Positions 44,318 through 53,906 of a stretch of 64,000 bases of DNA are shown here, piece after piece; position 1 is the first letter of the stretch, and every line of letters begins with the position of its first letter. Position numbers and translations under genes: made by a program. This DNA is from Bacillus massilioanorexius (GTDB taxonomy: Bacteria > Bacillota > Bacilli > Bacillales > DSM-1321): assembly GCF_902374955.1 (NCBI RefSeq), contig NZ_CABKRX010000083.1, forward strand, positions 1 to 64,000. Reading direction: 5' to 3'. The notes under the pieces are model-generated. The model saw only the letters and a list, made by a program, of their open reading frames with translations. It had not been told where the DNA came from and did no database searches.

Positions 44318-45064
44318 TCACCTACCTTCGCTTTCAAAACTGTATTGTAAGAGTACGAGGGTAATATTATCTTCTCCACCATGATTATTTGCTATATTTA
44401 TAAAATGATCCGCTTTTTGTTCTAGAGTTTCATCTTCTTCTATAATTTTTAACATTTCTTCAGAATTAAGCTTATTGGATAAGCCATCTGAACAGAGTAA
44501 TAAAAAGTCCCCTTCTTCAAAAACTATCGTGACAATATCCATCTCCACATTAGGCTCAGTGCCCAACGCTCTAAGCAGCACATTCTTTCTAGGATGATGT
44601 TCTGCATCCTCACGACTAATTTGTCCTGTTCGTACTAATTCATTTACGAGTGAATGATCTTCTGTTAATTGTTTAAAGCCACTTTCATTCTTTATGTAGC
44701 AACGGCTATCGCCAATGTTAGCAATAGTTATGAAACGCTCTGTACATAAAGCCGCGACAAGGGTAGTCCCCATCCCCTTACATTCAAGATGTGATTCTGC
44801 ATGTTTAAATAAAAGTTGATTTACTTTTTGAATATTTTCTTGCAACCAATTTTCGGCGTTTTCTGCTGTAAAATCGCCTTTTACCTGACTCCAAGATTCC
44901 TTAAAATAGGATAATGTCATACTGCTAGCAACCTCACCGGCACGATGTCCACCCATACCATCTGCTACAATTGCTAGAAATCCTGTTTCGTTATGAAAGA
45001 TTCCACCATTATCTTCATTATGCTGTCTCACTTTGCCGCGATCTGTTCTAAAAACAGCCTTCAT
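44318..45064 (-). CDS. prpC: PP2C-type serine/threonine protein phosphatase PrpC
   Basis: PrpC removes phosphates placed by PrkC. The 248-residue PP2C (PPM) enzyme shows RTDRGKVRQHNEDN, AIVADGMGGHRAGEVAS, IANIGDSRCYI, LCSDGLSNKL and GGEDNITLVLL, so the metal-binding aspartates are all present. The second of two tandem ATG codons (45064) best suits the GAGGTGAAG site and aligns with B. subtilis. It starts six bases after the rlmN stop and ends just before prkC. Confidence 0.97.
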   Translation of the reverse strand: MKAVFRTDRGKVRQHNEDNGGIFHNETGFLAIVADGMGGHRAGEVASSMTLSYFKESWSQVKGDFTAENAENWLQENIQKVNQLLFKHAESHLECKGMGTTLVAALCTERFITIANIGDSRCYIKNESGFKQLTEDHSLVNELVRTGQISREDAEHHPRKNVLLRALGTEPNVEMDIVTIVFEEGDFLLLCSDGLSNKLNSEEMLKIIEEDETLEQKADHFINIANNHGGEDNITLVLLQYSFESEGR

Positions 45065-45069
45065 CATCT

Positions 45070-46146
45070 TCACCTCGTTTCTTCTTTTCTCTCCTTCGCA
45101 CGAAGTTGTCCACATGCAGCATCAATATCATGGCCTTGTTCTCTGCGAACTGTTACATTAATTCCTTTATTTTTAAGTGTTTTTTCAAATAAATCAATTT
45201 GCTCCTTCGGTGTTCTAACATAGTCACGCTCTGGAACGTAATTGACTGGAATTAAATTCACATGGCATTTAAGCTTTTTAATTAAATCCGCTAGCTCAAT
45301 CGCATGCTCTACTTGATCATTAACTCCACCAAACAAACCATATTCAAATGTAATTCTTCTTCCAGTCTTTTCAGTATAATACTTTACAGCTTCCATAAGA
45401 TCCGGAAGTTTATACGCTCTATTAATCGGCATTAGTCTACCACGAATTTCATTATTTGGAGCGTGTAACGAAATAGCAAAATTGATTTGAAGATTCTCAT
45501 CAGCAAATTTATAAATCTTTGGAATAATTCCACTTGTTGATACTGTAATATGTCGAGCTCCAATATTCAATCCTTTTTCATCATTAATAATCCTTAAAAA
45601 AGCCATCATTTGGTCGTAATTATCAAATGGTTCTCCTATTCCCATTATAACAATTGAACTAACTCTCTCGTTTGTTTCATCTAATGCTTGTTGTACCTTT
45701 ACAACTTGAGCAACAATTTCACCAGCTTCTAAATTTCGCTTTAAGCCCCCTAATGTAGATGCACAGAAAGTACAACCGATTCGGCAACCTACTTGTGTAG
45801 TAACACAAACAGAGTTTCCATAATCATGTCTCATTAACACTGTTTCTATTGAATAACCGTCTTGTAGTTCAAACAAAAACTTCATAGTTCCATCGTTCGA
45901 AGTTTGCTGAATAATTGTATTAAGTGTTGTCAATGTAAAGTTTTCTTCTAATTTTGTTCGTAATCCTTTAGATAAGTTCGTCATTTCATCAAAGCTTTTC
46001 ACTCTTTGCTTGTATAACCATTGTAATATTTGATCAGCTCGAAATGATTTCTCTCCATTATCCGTGAGCCAATCCTTCAATTCATTTGGCTGTAAAGAAT
46101 AAATTGAGGGCAATTTTTTCTCAGCTGTATTCTCTAATTGTTTCAT
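45070..46146 (-). CDS. rlmN: 23S rRNA (adenine-2503-C2)-methyltransferase RlmN
   Basis: RlmN is a radical-SAM enzyme that methylates A2503 of 23S rRNA and A37 of some tRNAs. The 358-residue protein carries the cluster motif CRIGCTFC in VTTQVGCRIGCTFCAST, the GIGEPFDNYD block and a C-terminal catalytic cysteine in HDIDAACGQL. It follows rsmB by three bases and precedes prpC. Confidence 0.98.
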   Translation of the reverse strand: MKQLENTAEKKLPSIYSLQPNELKDWLTDNGEKSFRADQILQWLYKQRVKSFDEMTNLSKGLRTKLEENFTLTTLNTIIQQTSNDGTMKFLFELQDGYSIETVLMRHDYGNSVCVTTQVGCRIGCTFCASTLGGLKRNLEAGEIVAQVVKVQQALDETNERVSSIVIMGIGEPFDNYDQMMAFLRIINDEKGLNIGARHITVSTSGIIPKIYKFADENLQINFAISLHAPNNEIRGRLMPINRAYKLPDLMEAVKYYTEKTGRRITFEYGLFGGVNDQVEHAIELADLIKKLKCHVNLIPVNYVPERDYVRTPKEQIDLFEKTLKNKGINVTVRREQGHDIDAACGQLRAKERKEETR

Positions 46147-46149
46147 TAT

Positions 46150-47499
46150 TTAATCCTTCTTTCTAAAACAAGCAATGAAAAAGCCATCACTTTCAATATC
46201 TTGTGGAAAAAGCTGTAGGGCGTTTTCTTTGATGAAAGGACGAACCTTTTCAGGTAGTCTGTTTTTAAACTCATTATCTTTAACAAATTCTGGATGATCT
46301 AATAAAAAGCTTTTTACAACCTCATCATTTTCTTCTTGGTCGACAGTACATGTACTATATACTAAGGTTCCTCCCGCTTTTAACAAAGGAGCTGTAGCAT
46401 TCAAAATATCTTTTTGAATGGCTGCTAGTCTTTCAATATCTGCTTCACTTTTCGTATACTTAACATCTGGCTTTCTTCTCATTACTCCTAAACCAGAACA
46501 TGGTGCATCAACTAAAATTTTATCAAATGTTTGTTCTTCAAATAGTTCAGAAGATTTTCGCGCATCAAATGCTCTCGTTGCAATATTTGCCAATCCTAAT
46601 CGTTTTGCCTGCTGCTCAATTAGCTTAACTTTGTGATCGTGTAAATCTAACGCTACCACGCTTCCTTGTGGTAATCTTTCCGCGATTGAAGTTGTTTTCC
46701 CACCTGGTGCTGCACAGCAATCAAGAATTCTATCTTTTTCGTTTACTCCTAATGCATGAGCAACAAGTATGGAGCTTTCATCTTGAATACTCAATAAGCC
46801 ATCCTTAAAAGCTTGAGAATGTGCAAGATTTCCTTGTAAACAAACGATACCTTCTGGAATGGCTTCGCTAACCTTCACTGAAAACCCTTCTTCTTCTAAC
46901 TTTTCCATTACTTTCTCTCGAGTTATTTTCGCCACATTAATTCGCGCTGTTTGATGTGGTGCATATAAGTTACTTTCACACATTTCCTTCGTTTTTTGAA
47001 CGCCATATTGCTTAATCCAACGTTCCACTAACCAAAGTGGATGACTTGTCTCTACACTAATTCGCTCTTCGTCATTATTTATTAGTTCAAATGAAGGTAG
47101 CCCTTTACGTTGAATATTTCTAAGCACACCATTCACCATGCTTGAAATTCCTTTATGGCCTCTTTTTTTTGCAATTTCTACCGCTTCAAATAGTATGGCA
47201 TGGTCCGGTATTTTATCCAAATAATGCATTTGATATACGGATAATCTTAATAATATTCTTACCCAATCATCCATTTTAGCGTTATTTTTTACAAAAGGTT
47301 GTAAAAAATAATCTAACGTTAATTTACGTTGAATTGTCCCATATGTTATTTCAGTTAATAATCGACTATCAGCAGCTGATAATTGATTTTTATTTATAAC
47401 CTTATTTAATAACAAATTACTATACGCTTGATTTTTTTCAACGGAAAGAATTAAATCGAGTGCAAGTTCTCGAACACCTTTGCTTTTGTTTTTACTCAT
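46150..47499 (-). CDS. rsmB: 16S rRNA (cytosine-967-C5)-methyltransferase RsmB (Sun)
   Basis: RsmB methylates C967 of 16S rRNA. The 449-residue protein joins an N-terminal NusB-like domain (about 1-140) to an SAM-dependent methyltransferase domain with DCCAAPGGKTTSIAE, ALDLHDHKV, DAPCSGLGVMRRKPD and STCTVDQEEN, where the catalytic cysteines lie. Its start overlaps the fmt stop by eight bases. Confidence 0.98.
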   Translation of the reverse strand: MSKNKSKGVRELALDLILSVEKNQAYSNLLLNKVINKNQLSAADSRLLTEITYGTIQRKLTLDYFLQPFVKNNAKMDDWVRILLRLSVYQMHYLDKIPDHAILFEAVEIAKKRGHKGISSMVNGVLRNIQRKGLPSFELINNDEERISVETSHPLWLVERWIKQYGVQKTKEMCESNLYAPHQTARINVAKITREKVMEKLEEEGFSVKVSEAIPEGIVCLQGNLAHSQAFKDGLLSIQDESSILVAHALGVNEKDRILDCCAAPGGKTTSIAERLPQGSVVALDLHDHKVKLIEQQAKRLGLANIATRAFDARKSSELFEEQTFDKILVDAPCSGLGVMRRKPDVKYTKSEADIERLAAIQKDILNATAPLLKAGGTLVYSTCTVDQEENDEVVKSFLLDHPEFVKDNEFKNRLPEKVRPFIKENALQLFPQDIESDGFFIACFRKKD

Positions 47500-48445
47500 G
47501 CTCTACTCCTAATTGATTTCCAATTTGCAAATTCGCACCCGCTCCACGAAGAAAATCAAAAGACGACATCTTCTTTTTACCTGCAGGCTGAACTTCTGTC
47601 ACTTTAATAGCTATATCATTTCCTGTTTTCACAATGAAACCATCATCTTCAATCATAATAATTTCTCCAGGCGCTACTTCTGCTATTCTTTTCACTTTTT
47701 CTGCTTTCCAAACCTTCATGACTTTGCCGTCTAAAAGAGTGTAAGCTACTGGCCAAGGATTTAAACCACGAATTTTATTATAAATTTGCTCTCCATCAAC
47801 AGTCCAATCAATTTTCTCTTGTTCGCGTTTAATATTTGAGGCAAATGTTGCTTTTGATTCATCTTGCTTGATAGCGTTTAATTGTCCTTTGATTAGTTGA
47901 GGTAATGTTTCTGATAGCAAATTAGCTCCAACTTCACTTAGCTTATCATGAAGGGTACCTACATTATCATCTTCATCAATCGTTACTTTTGCCTGTGTTA
48001 GAATATCACCTGCATCTAATTTCTCCGCCATGTACATAATCGTGATACCTGTTTCTTTTTTACCCTCTAAAATGGCATAATGAATAGGGGCTCCACCACG
48101 TAACTCAGGTAACAAGGAAGCATGCACATTAATACATCCATATTTCGGAGCTTCAAGTAATTCATTAGGTAGAATTTGCCCGAATGCAGCTGTAACTACT
48201 AAATCTGGTTGTAATGCAAGAATTGGCTCTAATTCCTCTTTATTGCGGATTTTTTCTGGCTGATAAACAGGGATATTATGCTTTAATGCCTCAACCTTAA
48301 CAGCTGGAGGTGTTAGCACTCGTTTTCTTCCAACTGGACGATCTGGCTGAGTGACAACAGCAATTACATCATATCCATCTTGTATAATTCTTTGTAAAAC
48401 TGGCACTGAGAAATCTGGCGTTCCCATAAAGATTATTTTTGTCAT
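47492..48445 (-). CDS. fmt: Methionyl-tRNA formyltransferase
   Basis: Fmt formylates initiator Met-tRNA. The 317-residue protein shows IIFMGTPDFSVPVL, a folate-binding region with HASLLPELRGGAPIHYAIL, GITIMYMAEKLDAGDI and a C-terminal OB-fold domain from about 205 (AYTLLDGKVMKVWKAE). It overlaps def by four bases and rsmB by eight, part of the conserved priA-def-fmt-rsmB run. Confidence 0.98.
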   Translation of the reverse strand: MTKIIFMGTPDFSVPVLQRIIQDGYDVIAVVTQPDRPVGRKRVLTPPAVKVEALKHNIPVYQPEKIRNKEELEPILALQPDLVVTAAFGQILPNELLEAPKYGCINVHASLLPELRGGAPIHYAILEGKKETGITIMYMAEKLDAGDILTQAKVTIDEDDNVGTLHDKLSEVGANLLSETLPQLIKGQLNAIKQDESKATFASNIKREQEKIDWTVDGEQIYNKIRGLNPWPVAYTLLDGKVMKVWKAEKVKRIAEVAPGEIIMIEDDGFIVKTGNDIAIKVTEVQPAGKKKMSSFDFLRGAGANLQIGNQLGVEHE

Positions 48446-48927
48446 TCTTCTTCAAACCCTTCTAATTCTTCTTCCTTAATATATCGAATTACTTTAGAGG
48501 TAAATAATACCCCATTTAAGTGATCTATTTCATGCTGTATTGCACGTGCATAGAACTCCTCAGCTTCTAATTCATAATGATTTCCATTTCTATCTTGTGC
48601 TTGTATGACAACGAAGTCTGGTCTCTCAACTTCACCGTAAATCCCAGGAAAACTCAGGCAACCTTCAATATCGATATCAGAGCCTTTTTTTTCAATGACA
48701 ACGGGATTAATCATTTCTAATGTGCCTTCTTCTTCATCTATTTCAACGATAGCTATACGTTTATTAACATTTATTTGTGGTGCAGCTAAGCCTACACCAT
48801 CAGCTGCTATCATGGTCTCATACATATCATCCAACAGTTTCGCTAAATCTTGGTCAAAAACTTTCACATCTTCACATTTCTCTTCTAAGATTTTATTTGG
48901 ATAGGTAACAATTTCTAACTTTGACAA
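48442..48927 (-). CDS. def: Peptide deformylase
   Basis: Def removes the N-formyl group from new proteins. The 161-residue metalloprotease has all three motifs: GVGLAAPQ, EGCLSFPG (metal-binding Cys) and QHEIDHLNG (two metal His and catalytic Glu). The ATG is preceded by GGAGGAAG. It overlaps the fmt start by four bases, so formylation and deformylation are coupled. Confidence 0.98.
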   Translation of the reverse strand: MSKLEIVTYPNKILEEKCEDVKVFDQDLAKLLDDMYETMIAADGVGLAAPQINVNKRIAIVEIDEEEGTLEMINPVVIEKKGSDIDIEGCLSFPGIYGEVERPDFVVIQAQDRNGNHYELEAEEFYARAIQHEIDHLNGVLFTSKVIRYIKEEELEGFEEE

Positions 48928-48957
48928 ATTTCTTCCTCCTACAACTTTTCATGAAAG

Positions 48958-51366
48958 TTACATCATCATCTGTGGATGTAAGTCTACAATGATTTGTAAA
49001 TCCTTCTGAGCACGATTTTGTTGATAATGCTCAATTACATTTCTTAATTTATTTTTCAACTCAGGTTCACGCTTGTATTTTATCAGAACTTGATACCGAT
49101 ATCTATTATTGATGCGTGGAATAGGTGAAGCAGCTGGTCCAAGCATAATAGCCTTTCGAGATAATCCGCTTCTCATATAATTTGTTATTTTTTCTGTCAC
49201 AGAAATTGTAGTCATAAGATCAGGATGTGAGACCGTTATAAGAGCGATATAATAGTAAGGTGGATACATACTTTGTCTTCTCATAAACATTTCATGTGTG
49301 AAAAAGGCCTCATACTGTTGATCAGCAGCGAGAACTATTGAATAGTGTTCCGGAGTATAAGATTGAATAATCACTTCTCCAGGAAGCTCATGTCTTCCAG
49401 CTCTTCCACTAACCTGAGTTAATAATTGAAATGTTTTCTCCGAAGAGCGAAAATCTGGTAAATGAAGCATTGTATCCGCAGATAGAACACCTACTAAAGT
49501 AACATTAGGGAAATCTAGCCCTTTCGCAATCATTTGTGTTCCAAGTAAAATATCAGCTTGTCCTGATTGAAAAAGCTGCAATAGTTTCTCATGACTTCCT
49601 TTCTTACTAGTCGTATCCACATCCATACGAATGATTTTCGCATTTGGTATTAATTTCATTAATTCTTCTTCAACCTTCTGTGTACCAGTACCAAAAAAAC
49701 GAATAGCCTCACTTTTACAAGCTGGACAATGTGAAGGCATACCTTCTTCATGTCCACAATAATGACACTTTAGCAGATGGTTATACTTATGATACGTTAA
49801 AGAAATATCACAATGAGGACAATGAGCAACCTCTCCACAACTTCTACACATTACAAAAGAAGAATGACCACGTTTATTAAGCATTAAGATGGTTTGTTCT
49901 TTCTTTTGAATGCGGTCTTGGATTTTCTCGAGCAAAATCTTAGAAAAAACCGAACGATTACCCGCACGAAGTTCTTCCCTCATGTCAATTATCTCTACGG
50001 TAGGTAATGGACGATTGTTCACTCGATTTTTCAATTCTAAAAGTTTATATACACCTTTTTTTGCACGAGCATACGTTTCAAGAGAAGGAGTGGCACTTCC
50101 TAAAACAACCGGACAATTATGATATAAACCTCTTTGAATCGCAACATCTCGAGTGTGATAACGTGGTGTTTCTTCTTGTTTATATGTTCCTTCATGCTCT
50201 TCATCAATAATGATAATTCCTATATTATGAAATGGAGCAAAAATAGCTGAACGAGCCCCCACTACTACTTGTACTTCTCCTCTTGATATTTTTCTCCATT
50301 CATCATATTTTTCACCAATAGATAGTCCACTATGAAAGACTGCAACACGGTCCCCAAATCTAGATTTAAAACGTTCGACCATTTGTGGTGTTAATGAAAT
50401 TTCAGGAACAAGCATAATGGCCTCTTGTCCTTTATTTAAAGCTAAATCAATACTTTGAAGATATACTTCGGTTTTTCCACTTCCAGTCACACCATGTAAT
50501 AAGAATACATCATGTTTATTAATCTCCATACTTTCTTTTAAGGGAACAAAGACAGAAGCTTGTTCCTCAGTTAAAGCTAAATGATGACTTTTAGTAAAGG
50601 TCCGCTCTTTAAATGGATCACGATAAACTTCAGTCTGAATAAATTTAATATAGCCTTTGTCAGCCAAAGCTTTTATTACACTTTCGCCACAATTGCTTTG
50701 TTTAATTAACTTTTGAACAGAGATAGTCTCTTGATGAGTCATTAAATAATGCATAAGTCTTATTTGTTTCTTAGCACTTTTATTCATTTCTTCTACCTTT
50801 GATTGTAATTCTTCTGGTGAAAGTAGGACTTCAACGCTTCTCTCTGTCTTTGTATTATGTTTATCCTTGACTTGATAATTGACTTCAATATTTCCTGCAA
50901 TAATTTCTTTTTGAAAGATTTTAGCATACTCATGTTCCATTGCTGCCTCAAAATCAACAGCATCATTATGAATAAAATATTTTCTTATATGATCATTAAT
51001 ATTGGCAATATTCCCTTTTAGGGTTAATAATTTTTTATATTTTGCTTTCAAAGCAGCTGGTAACATCGCTTGATAGGCTACAATTTTAAGACATAGTGTT
51101 TCTGTTGTTAACCAATCAGCTAATTGGAGTAACTCTTGATTTAAGACAGGTTCAAGGTCTAATAGTGAATCAATTCCTTTTAGCTTGTCGATAGAAGTGC
51201 TCTCTTTTATTTCAACAACAAAACCTTGCACCTTCCTTGGACCAAATGGAACTACAACACGAGTCCCAGGAACTATCATTCCTTCCCACTGCATAGGAAT
51301 AAAATAATCATATGCTCGATCGGTCTGTCTAGTAGGAACATCTACAACAACAGAAGCAATTTCCAT
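48958..51366 (-). CDS. priA: Primosomal replication restart helicase PriA
   Basis: PriA recognises stalled forks and starts reassembly of the primosome. The 802-residue protein has an N-terminal DNA-binding domain and helicase motifs GVTGSGKTEVY, LVPEISLTP, IIDEEHEGTYKQEE, GSATPSLE and LLTQVSGRAGR. Eight zinc-binding cysteines lie around CRSCGEVAHCPHCD and LKCHYCGHEEGMPSHCPAC. I chose the ATG at 51366 after AAAAGG; the TTG nine bases upstream overlaps the coaBC stop and is too close to the site. Confidence 0.97.
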   Translation of the reverse strand: MEIASVVVDVPTRQTDRAYDYFIPMQWEGMIVPGTRVVVPFGPRKVQGFVVEIKESTSIDKLKGIDSLLDLEPVLNQELLQLADWLTTETLCLKIVAYQAMLPAALKAKYKKLLTLKGNIANINDHIRKYFIHNDAVDFEAAMEHEYAKIFQKEIIAGNIEVNYQVKDKHNTKTERSVEVLLSPEELQSKVEEMNKSAKKQIRLMHYLMTHQETISVQKLIKQSNCGESVIKALADKGYIKFIQTEVYRDPFKERTFTKSHHLALTEEQASVFVPLKESMEINKHDVFLLHGVTGSGKTEVYLQSIDLALNKGQEAIMLVPEISLTPQMVERFKSRFGDRVAVFHSGLSIGEKYDEWRKISRGEVQVVVGARSAIFAPFHNIGIIIIDEEHEGTYKQEETPRYHTRDVAIQRGLYHNCPVVLGSATPSLETYARAKKGVYKLLELKNRVNNRPLPTVEIIDMREELRAGNRSVFSKILLEKIQDRIQKKEQTILMLNKRGHSSFVMCRSCGEVAHCPHCDISLTYHKYNHLLKCHYCGHEEGMPSHCPACKSEAIRFFGTGTQKVEEELMKLIPNAKIIRMDVDTTSKKGSHEKLLQLFQSGQADILLGTQMIAKGLDFPNVTLVGVLSADTMLHLPDFRSSEKTFQLLTQVSGRAGRHELPGEVIIQSYTPEHYSIVLAADQQYEAFFTHEMFMRRQSMYPPYYYIALITVSHPDLMTTISVTEKITNYMRSGLSRKAIMLGPAASPIPRINNRYRYQVLIKYKREPELKNKLRNVIEHYQQNRAQKDLQIIVDLHPQMMM

Positions 51367-51371
51367 TCTAA

Positions 51372-52580
51372 TCAATCCTTTTTCAGCAAACTCGCAATCT
51401 CATCAAGTATTACTTTGGCAACATCATGCTTACTCATCATCGGTACGTCTACTACCTTACCACTTTGCTCGTAAATCGTAACCATGTTTGTTTCTCCACC
51501 AAAGCCAGCCCCTTTAGTTGCTACGTTATTAGCTACTATCATATCTGCTCGTTTCTTTTCAAGCTTGGCTTTTGCATACTGTTCAACATTTTCTGTTTCA
51601 GCTGCAAAGCCTACTAAAATTTGTGAAGTCTTTTTCTCACCCAGCTCCAATAAAATATCCTTCGTTCTTTCGAGCTCAATCGATAAATCTCCACCCTTTT
51701 TTTTCATTTTTTGATCATAGGTTGTTTTAGGGCGATAATCTGCAACAGCCGCCGTTTTAATAACAACATCTTGTTCTTCAAAATTAGCAAAAACGGCTTC
51801 ATACATATCTTGAGCAGATTCAACAGAAATCAAATGAACATTAGAAGGGGCTTTAATATTAACAGGACCTGATACAAGTGTAACTTCTGCTCCCATATTT
51901 GCTGCTTCTTCAGCCAATGCATAGCCCATTTTCCCTGTTGAATGGTTTGTAATGAATCTCACTGGATCTATTCTTTCTCTTGTAGGTCCAGCTGTAATAA
52001 TGATCTTTTTCCCGGATAAATGCTGACTTGGCTTTTGATTTTCTAAATAATGTAACAAATATTGAATCATATTGTCTGGTTCCTCTAATCGACCTTTTCC
52101 TATGTATCCACATGCTAAATAACCTTCACCTGGTTCAATAAATGAATAGCCAGATTGTCTAAGTGTTTCTAAGTTTTTTTGTACAGCTGGATGAGCATAC
52201 ATATGTACATTCATTGCAGGAGCAATAAAAACCTTCGCAGTCGTTGCTAACATAATTGTCGAAATCATATCATCAGCAATTCCATTTGCCATCTTACCAA
52301 TAATATTTGCCGTAGCAGGAGCGACAATAACAATATCTGCCCAATCTGCTAAATCAATGTGCGCGACAACTTCTGGATTATTCTCTTGAAATGTACTTGT
52401 AAAAACTTCATTGCGTGATAATGCCTGAAAAGTGATAGGGGCAACAAATTTTGTTGCTGATTCGCTCATTACAACCTTAACCTTTGCTCCTTGTTGTGTT
52501 AGCTTACTTGTAAAAGCTGCTGCTTTATATACGGCAATTCCACCAGTTACACATAATAATATTTTTTTATCTTTCAGCAT
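51372..52580 (-). CDS. coaBC: Bifunctional phosphopantothenoylcysteine decarboxylase/synthetase CoaBC
   Basis: CoaBC makes 4'-phosphopantetheine for coenzyme A in two steps. The 402-residue protein has an N-terminal flavin-dependent CoaC domain with LLCVTGGIAVYKA, an active-site His in VAHIDLADWAD, PAMNVHMY and the catalytic Cys in YLACGYIGKGRL. The C-terminal CoaB domain begins at about 190 (KKIIITAGPTRERIDPVR) with NHSTGKMGYALAEEA. It lies between rpoZ and priA. Confidence 0.98.
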   Translation of the reverse strand: MLKDKKILLCVTGGIAVYKAAAFTSKLTQQGAKVKVVMSESATKFVAPITFQALSRNEVFTSTFQENNPEVVAHIDLADWADIVIVAPATANIIGKMANGIADDMISTIMLATTAKVFIAPAMNVHMYAHPAVQKNLETLRQSGYSFIEPGEGYLACGYIGKGRLEEPDNMIQYLLHYLENQKPSQHLSGKKIIITAGPTRERIDPVRFITNHSTGKMGYALAEEAANMGAEVTLVSGPVNIKAPSNVHLISVESAQDMYEAVFANFEEQDVVIKTAAVADYRPKTTYDQKMKKKGGDLSIELERTKDILLELGEKKTSQILVGFAAETENVEQYAKAKLEKKRADMIVANNVATKGAGFGGETNMVTIYEQSGKVVDVPMMSKHDVAKVILDEIASLLKKD

Positions 52581-52740
52581 TAAACTTCCTCCCGATTATT
52601 TCTGTTTCTATTATGAAGGATTATGTATTATTTTTCATCAATTCTCAAAGTAGCTTCACACTCAAAAAAATCATAAAATAAAGCGTAAGAGGGTGTCAAA
52701 CAAAAGCAAAGCTTTTACGACACCCTCCAATCATTATCGC
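52581..52740. other. Gap between rpoZ and coaBC containing a hairpin repeat
   Basis: This short gene-free gap holds the hairpin listed at 52689-52727 and AT-rich sequence otherwise. A coaBC promoter may lie here; none is clear. Confidence 0.45.
52689..52727. repeat. GAGGGTGTC-family hairpin after rpoZ
   Basis: A perfect 9-bp outer stem (GAGGGTGTC / GACACCCTC) contains an inner AAAAGC / GCTTTT pairing. It is 14 bases past the rpoZ stop but is followed by no T-run on either strand. Its outer arms match the hairpins at 39341 and 40427, so it looks like a family member rather than a simple terminator. Confidence 0.65.
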
Positions 52741-52956
52741 TTATTCATTTGTTCGATCAGCTGATTCATGCGTATACGTTAGTATTCCCGCATTAATTTC
52801 TTCCAATGCTTTACCTACATTCTTATGTGAAACAGGATTAGCAATTTTTTGATCTCCATTTAGTTGCATCTTTCTAGCACGCTTAGCTGCAACTGAAACT
52901 AAAGAGTATTTAGAATCAATTTTATTTAATAATGAGTCAATAGATGGATATAACAA
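52741..52956 (-). CDS. rpoZ: DNA-directed RNA polymerase subunit omega
   Basis: Omega helps assemble RNA polymerase. The 71-residue protein begins MLYPSIDSLLNKIDSKYSLV with AAKRARKMQ and KNVGKALEEINAG following. Translation starts at TTG (52956) after a GGAGGTTG site; no ATG fits the family N-terminus. It starts two bases after the gmk stop, giving gmk-rpoZ coupling. Confidence 0.97.
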   Translation of the reverse strand: MLYPSIDSLLNKIDSKYSLVSVAAKRARKMQLNGDQKIANPVSHKNVGKALEEINAGILTYTHESADRTNE

Positions 52957-52958
52957 AT

Positions 52959-53573
52959 TTATTCAACCTCCAACATTTTTAAATATCTTTTTGCCACGTA
53001 TTCCCTGTTGCAATGACCTGCAACAACAATAGCTTTTATTTTATCACAAGCAGATTCGACTGTGTCGTTTTCTACTACATAATCATACAAGTCCATCATT
53101 TCAATTTCTTCTCTAGCAGTTTGTAATCGATTAGCAATTACTTCATTTGTCTCAGTACCACGTCCGACAATTCGGTTTTCTAGCTCGGACAAGCTAGGTG
53201 GTGCCAGGAAGATAAATAAAGCTTCTGGAAATTTTTCACGTACTTGTCTAGCGCCTTGTACCTCAATCTCTAGAAATACGTCTTTTCCGTTATCAATTGT
53301 TTCTCGAACATAATCCACTGGAGTACCATAGTAATTCCCAACAAACTCTGCATACTCCAATAATTTACCTTGTTTAATTAAGGATTCAAATTCTTCACGT
53401 GATTTGAAGAAATAATCTACACCATCAACTTCTCCCTCACGAGGAGCACGAGTTGTCATGCTAATTGAGTATTCAAATGCCACATCAGAATGTGAAAACA
53501 ATTCCTTACGAACTGTTCCTTTTCCTACACCTGAAGGTCCTGATAATACAATGAGCAACCCTTTTTCTTTCAT
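52959..53573 (-). CDS. gmk: Guanylate kinase
   Basis: Gmk phosphorylates GMP to GDP. The 204-residue protein has P-loop GPSGVGKGT and GMP-binding segments TTRAPREGEVDGVDYFF and EYAEFVGNYYGTP. The ATG at 53573 matches homologues; a GTG three codons upstream (53582) is possible because the GAGG site suits it about equally. It starts nine bases after the remA stop. Confidence 0.97.
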   Translation of the reverse strand: MKEKGLLIVLSGPSGVGKGTVRKELFSHSDVAFEYSISMTTRAPREGEVDGVDYFFKSREEFESLIKQGKLLEYAEFVGNYYGTPVDYVRETIDNGKDVFLEIEVQGARQVREKFPEALFIFLAPPSLSELENRIVGRGTETNEVIANRLQTAREEIEMMDLYDYVVENDTVESACDKIKAIVVAGHCNREYVAKRYLKMLEVE

Positions 53574-53582
53574 TAATTCCAC

Positions 53583-53846
53583 TTATCCTTCCTCTACACT
53601 ATCTTCTCGATCATGAAGCCTCGAAGCAACTGTTTCAGGCTGTACTGCCGACAAAATGACATGATCACTATCCGTAACAATAACGGCTCTTGTTCTCCTA
53701 CCATAGGTAGCATCAATTAACGAACCCCTATCTCTTGCTTCCTGTATTATTCTTTTAATTGGAGCCGACTCTGGACTAACAATAGAAATAATACGGTTAG
53801 CAGAAACGATATTCCCATAGCCAATATTTATTAACTTAATCGACAT
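53583..53846 (-). CDS. remA: Extracellular matrix regulatory protein RemA
   Basis: RemA is a small DNA-binding protein that activates biofilm-matrix and osmoprotection genes in B. subtilis. The 87-residue sequence begins MSIKLINIGYGNIVSANRII and includes SPESAPIKRIIQEARDRG, YGRRTRAVIVTDSDHV and a Leu/Ala end, nearly invariant in Bacillus. It lies between yloC and gmk, as in B. subtilis. Confidence 0.96.
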   Translation of the reverse strand: MSIKLINIGYGNIVSANRIISIVSPESAPIKRIIQEARDRGSLIDATYGRRTRAVIVTDSDHVILSAVQPETVASRLHDREDSVEEG

Positions 53847-53906
53847 AATGATCCTCCATTTATCATAATACTAGTTTGACCTTCATAATAGAGCTATAAA
53901 CGATGT

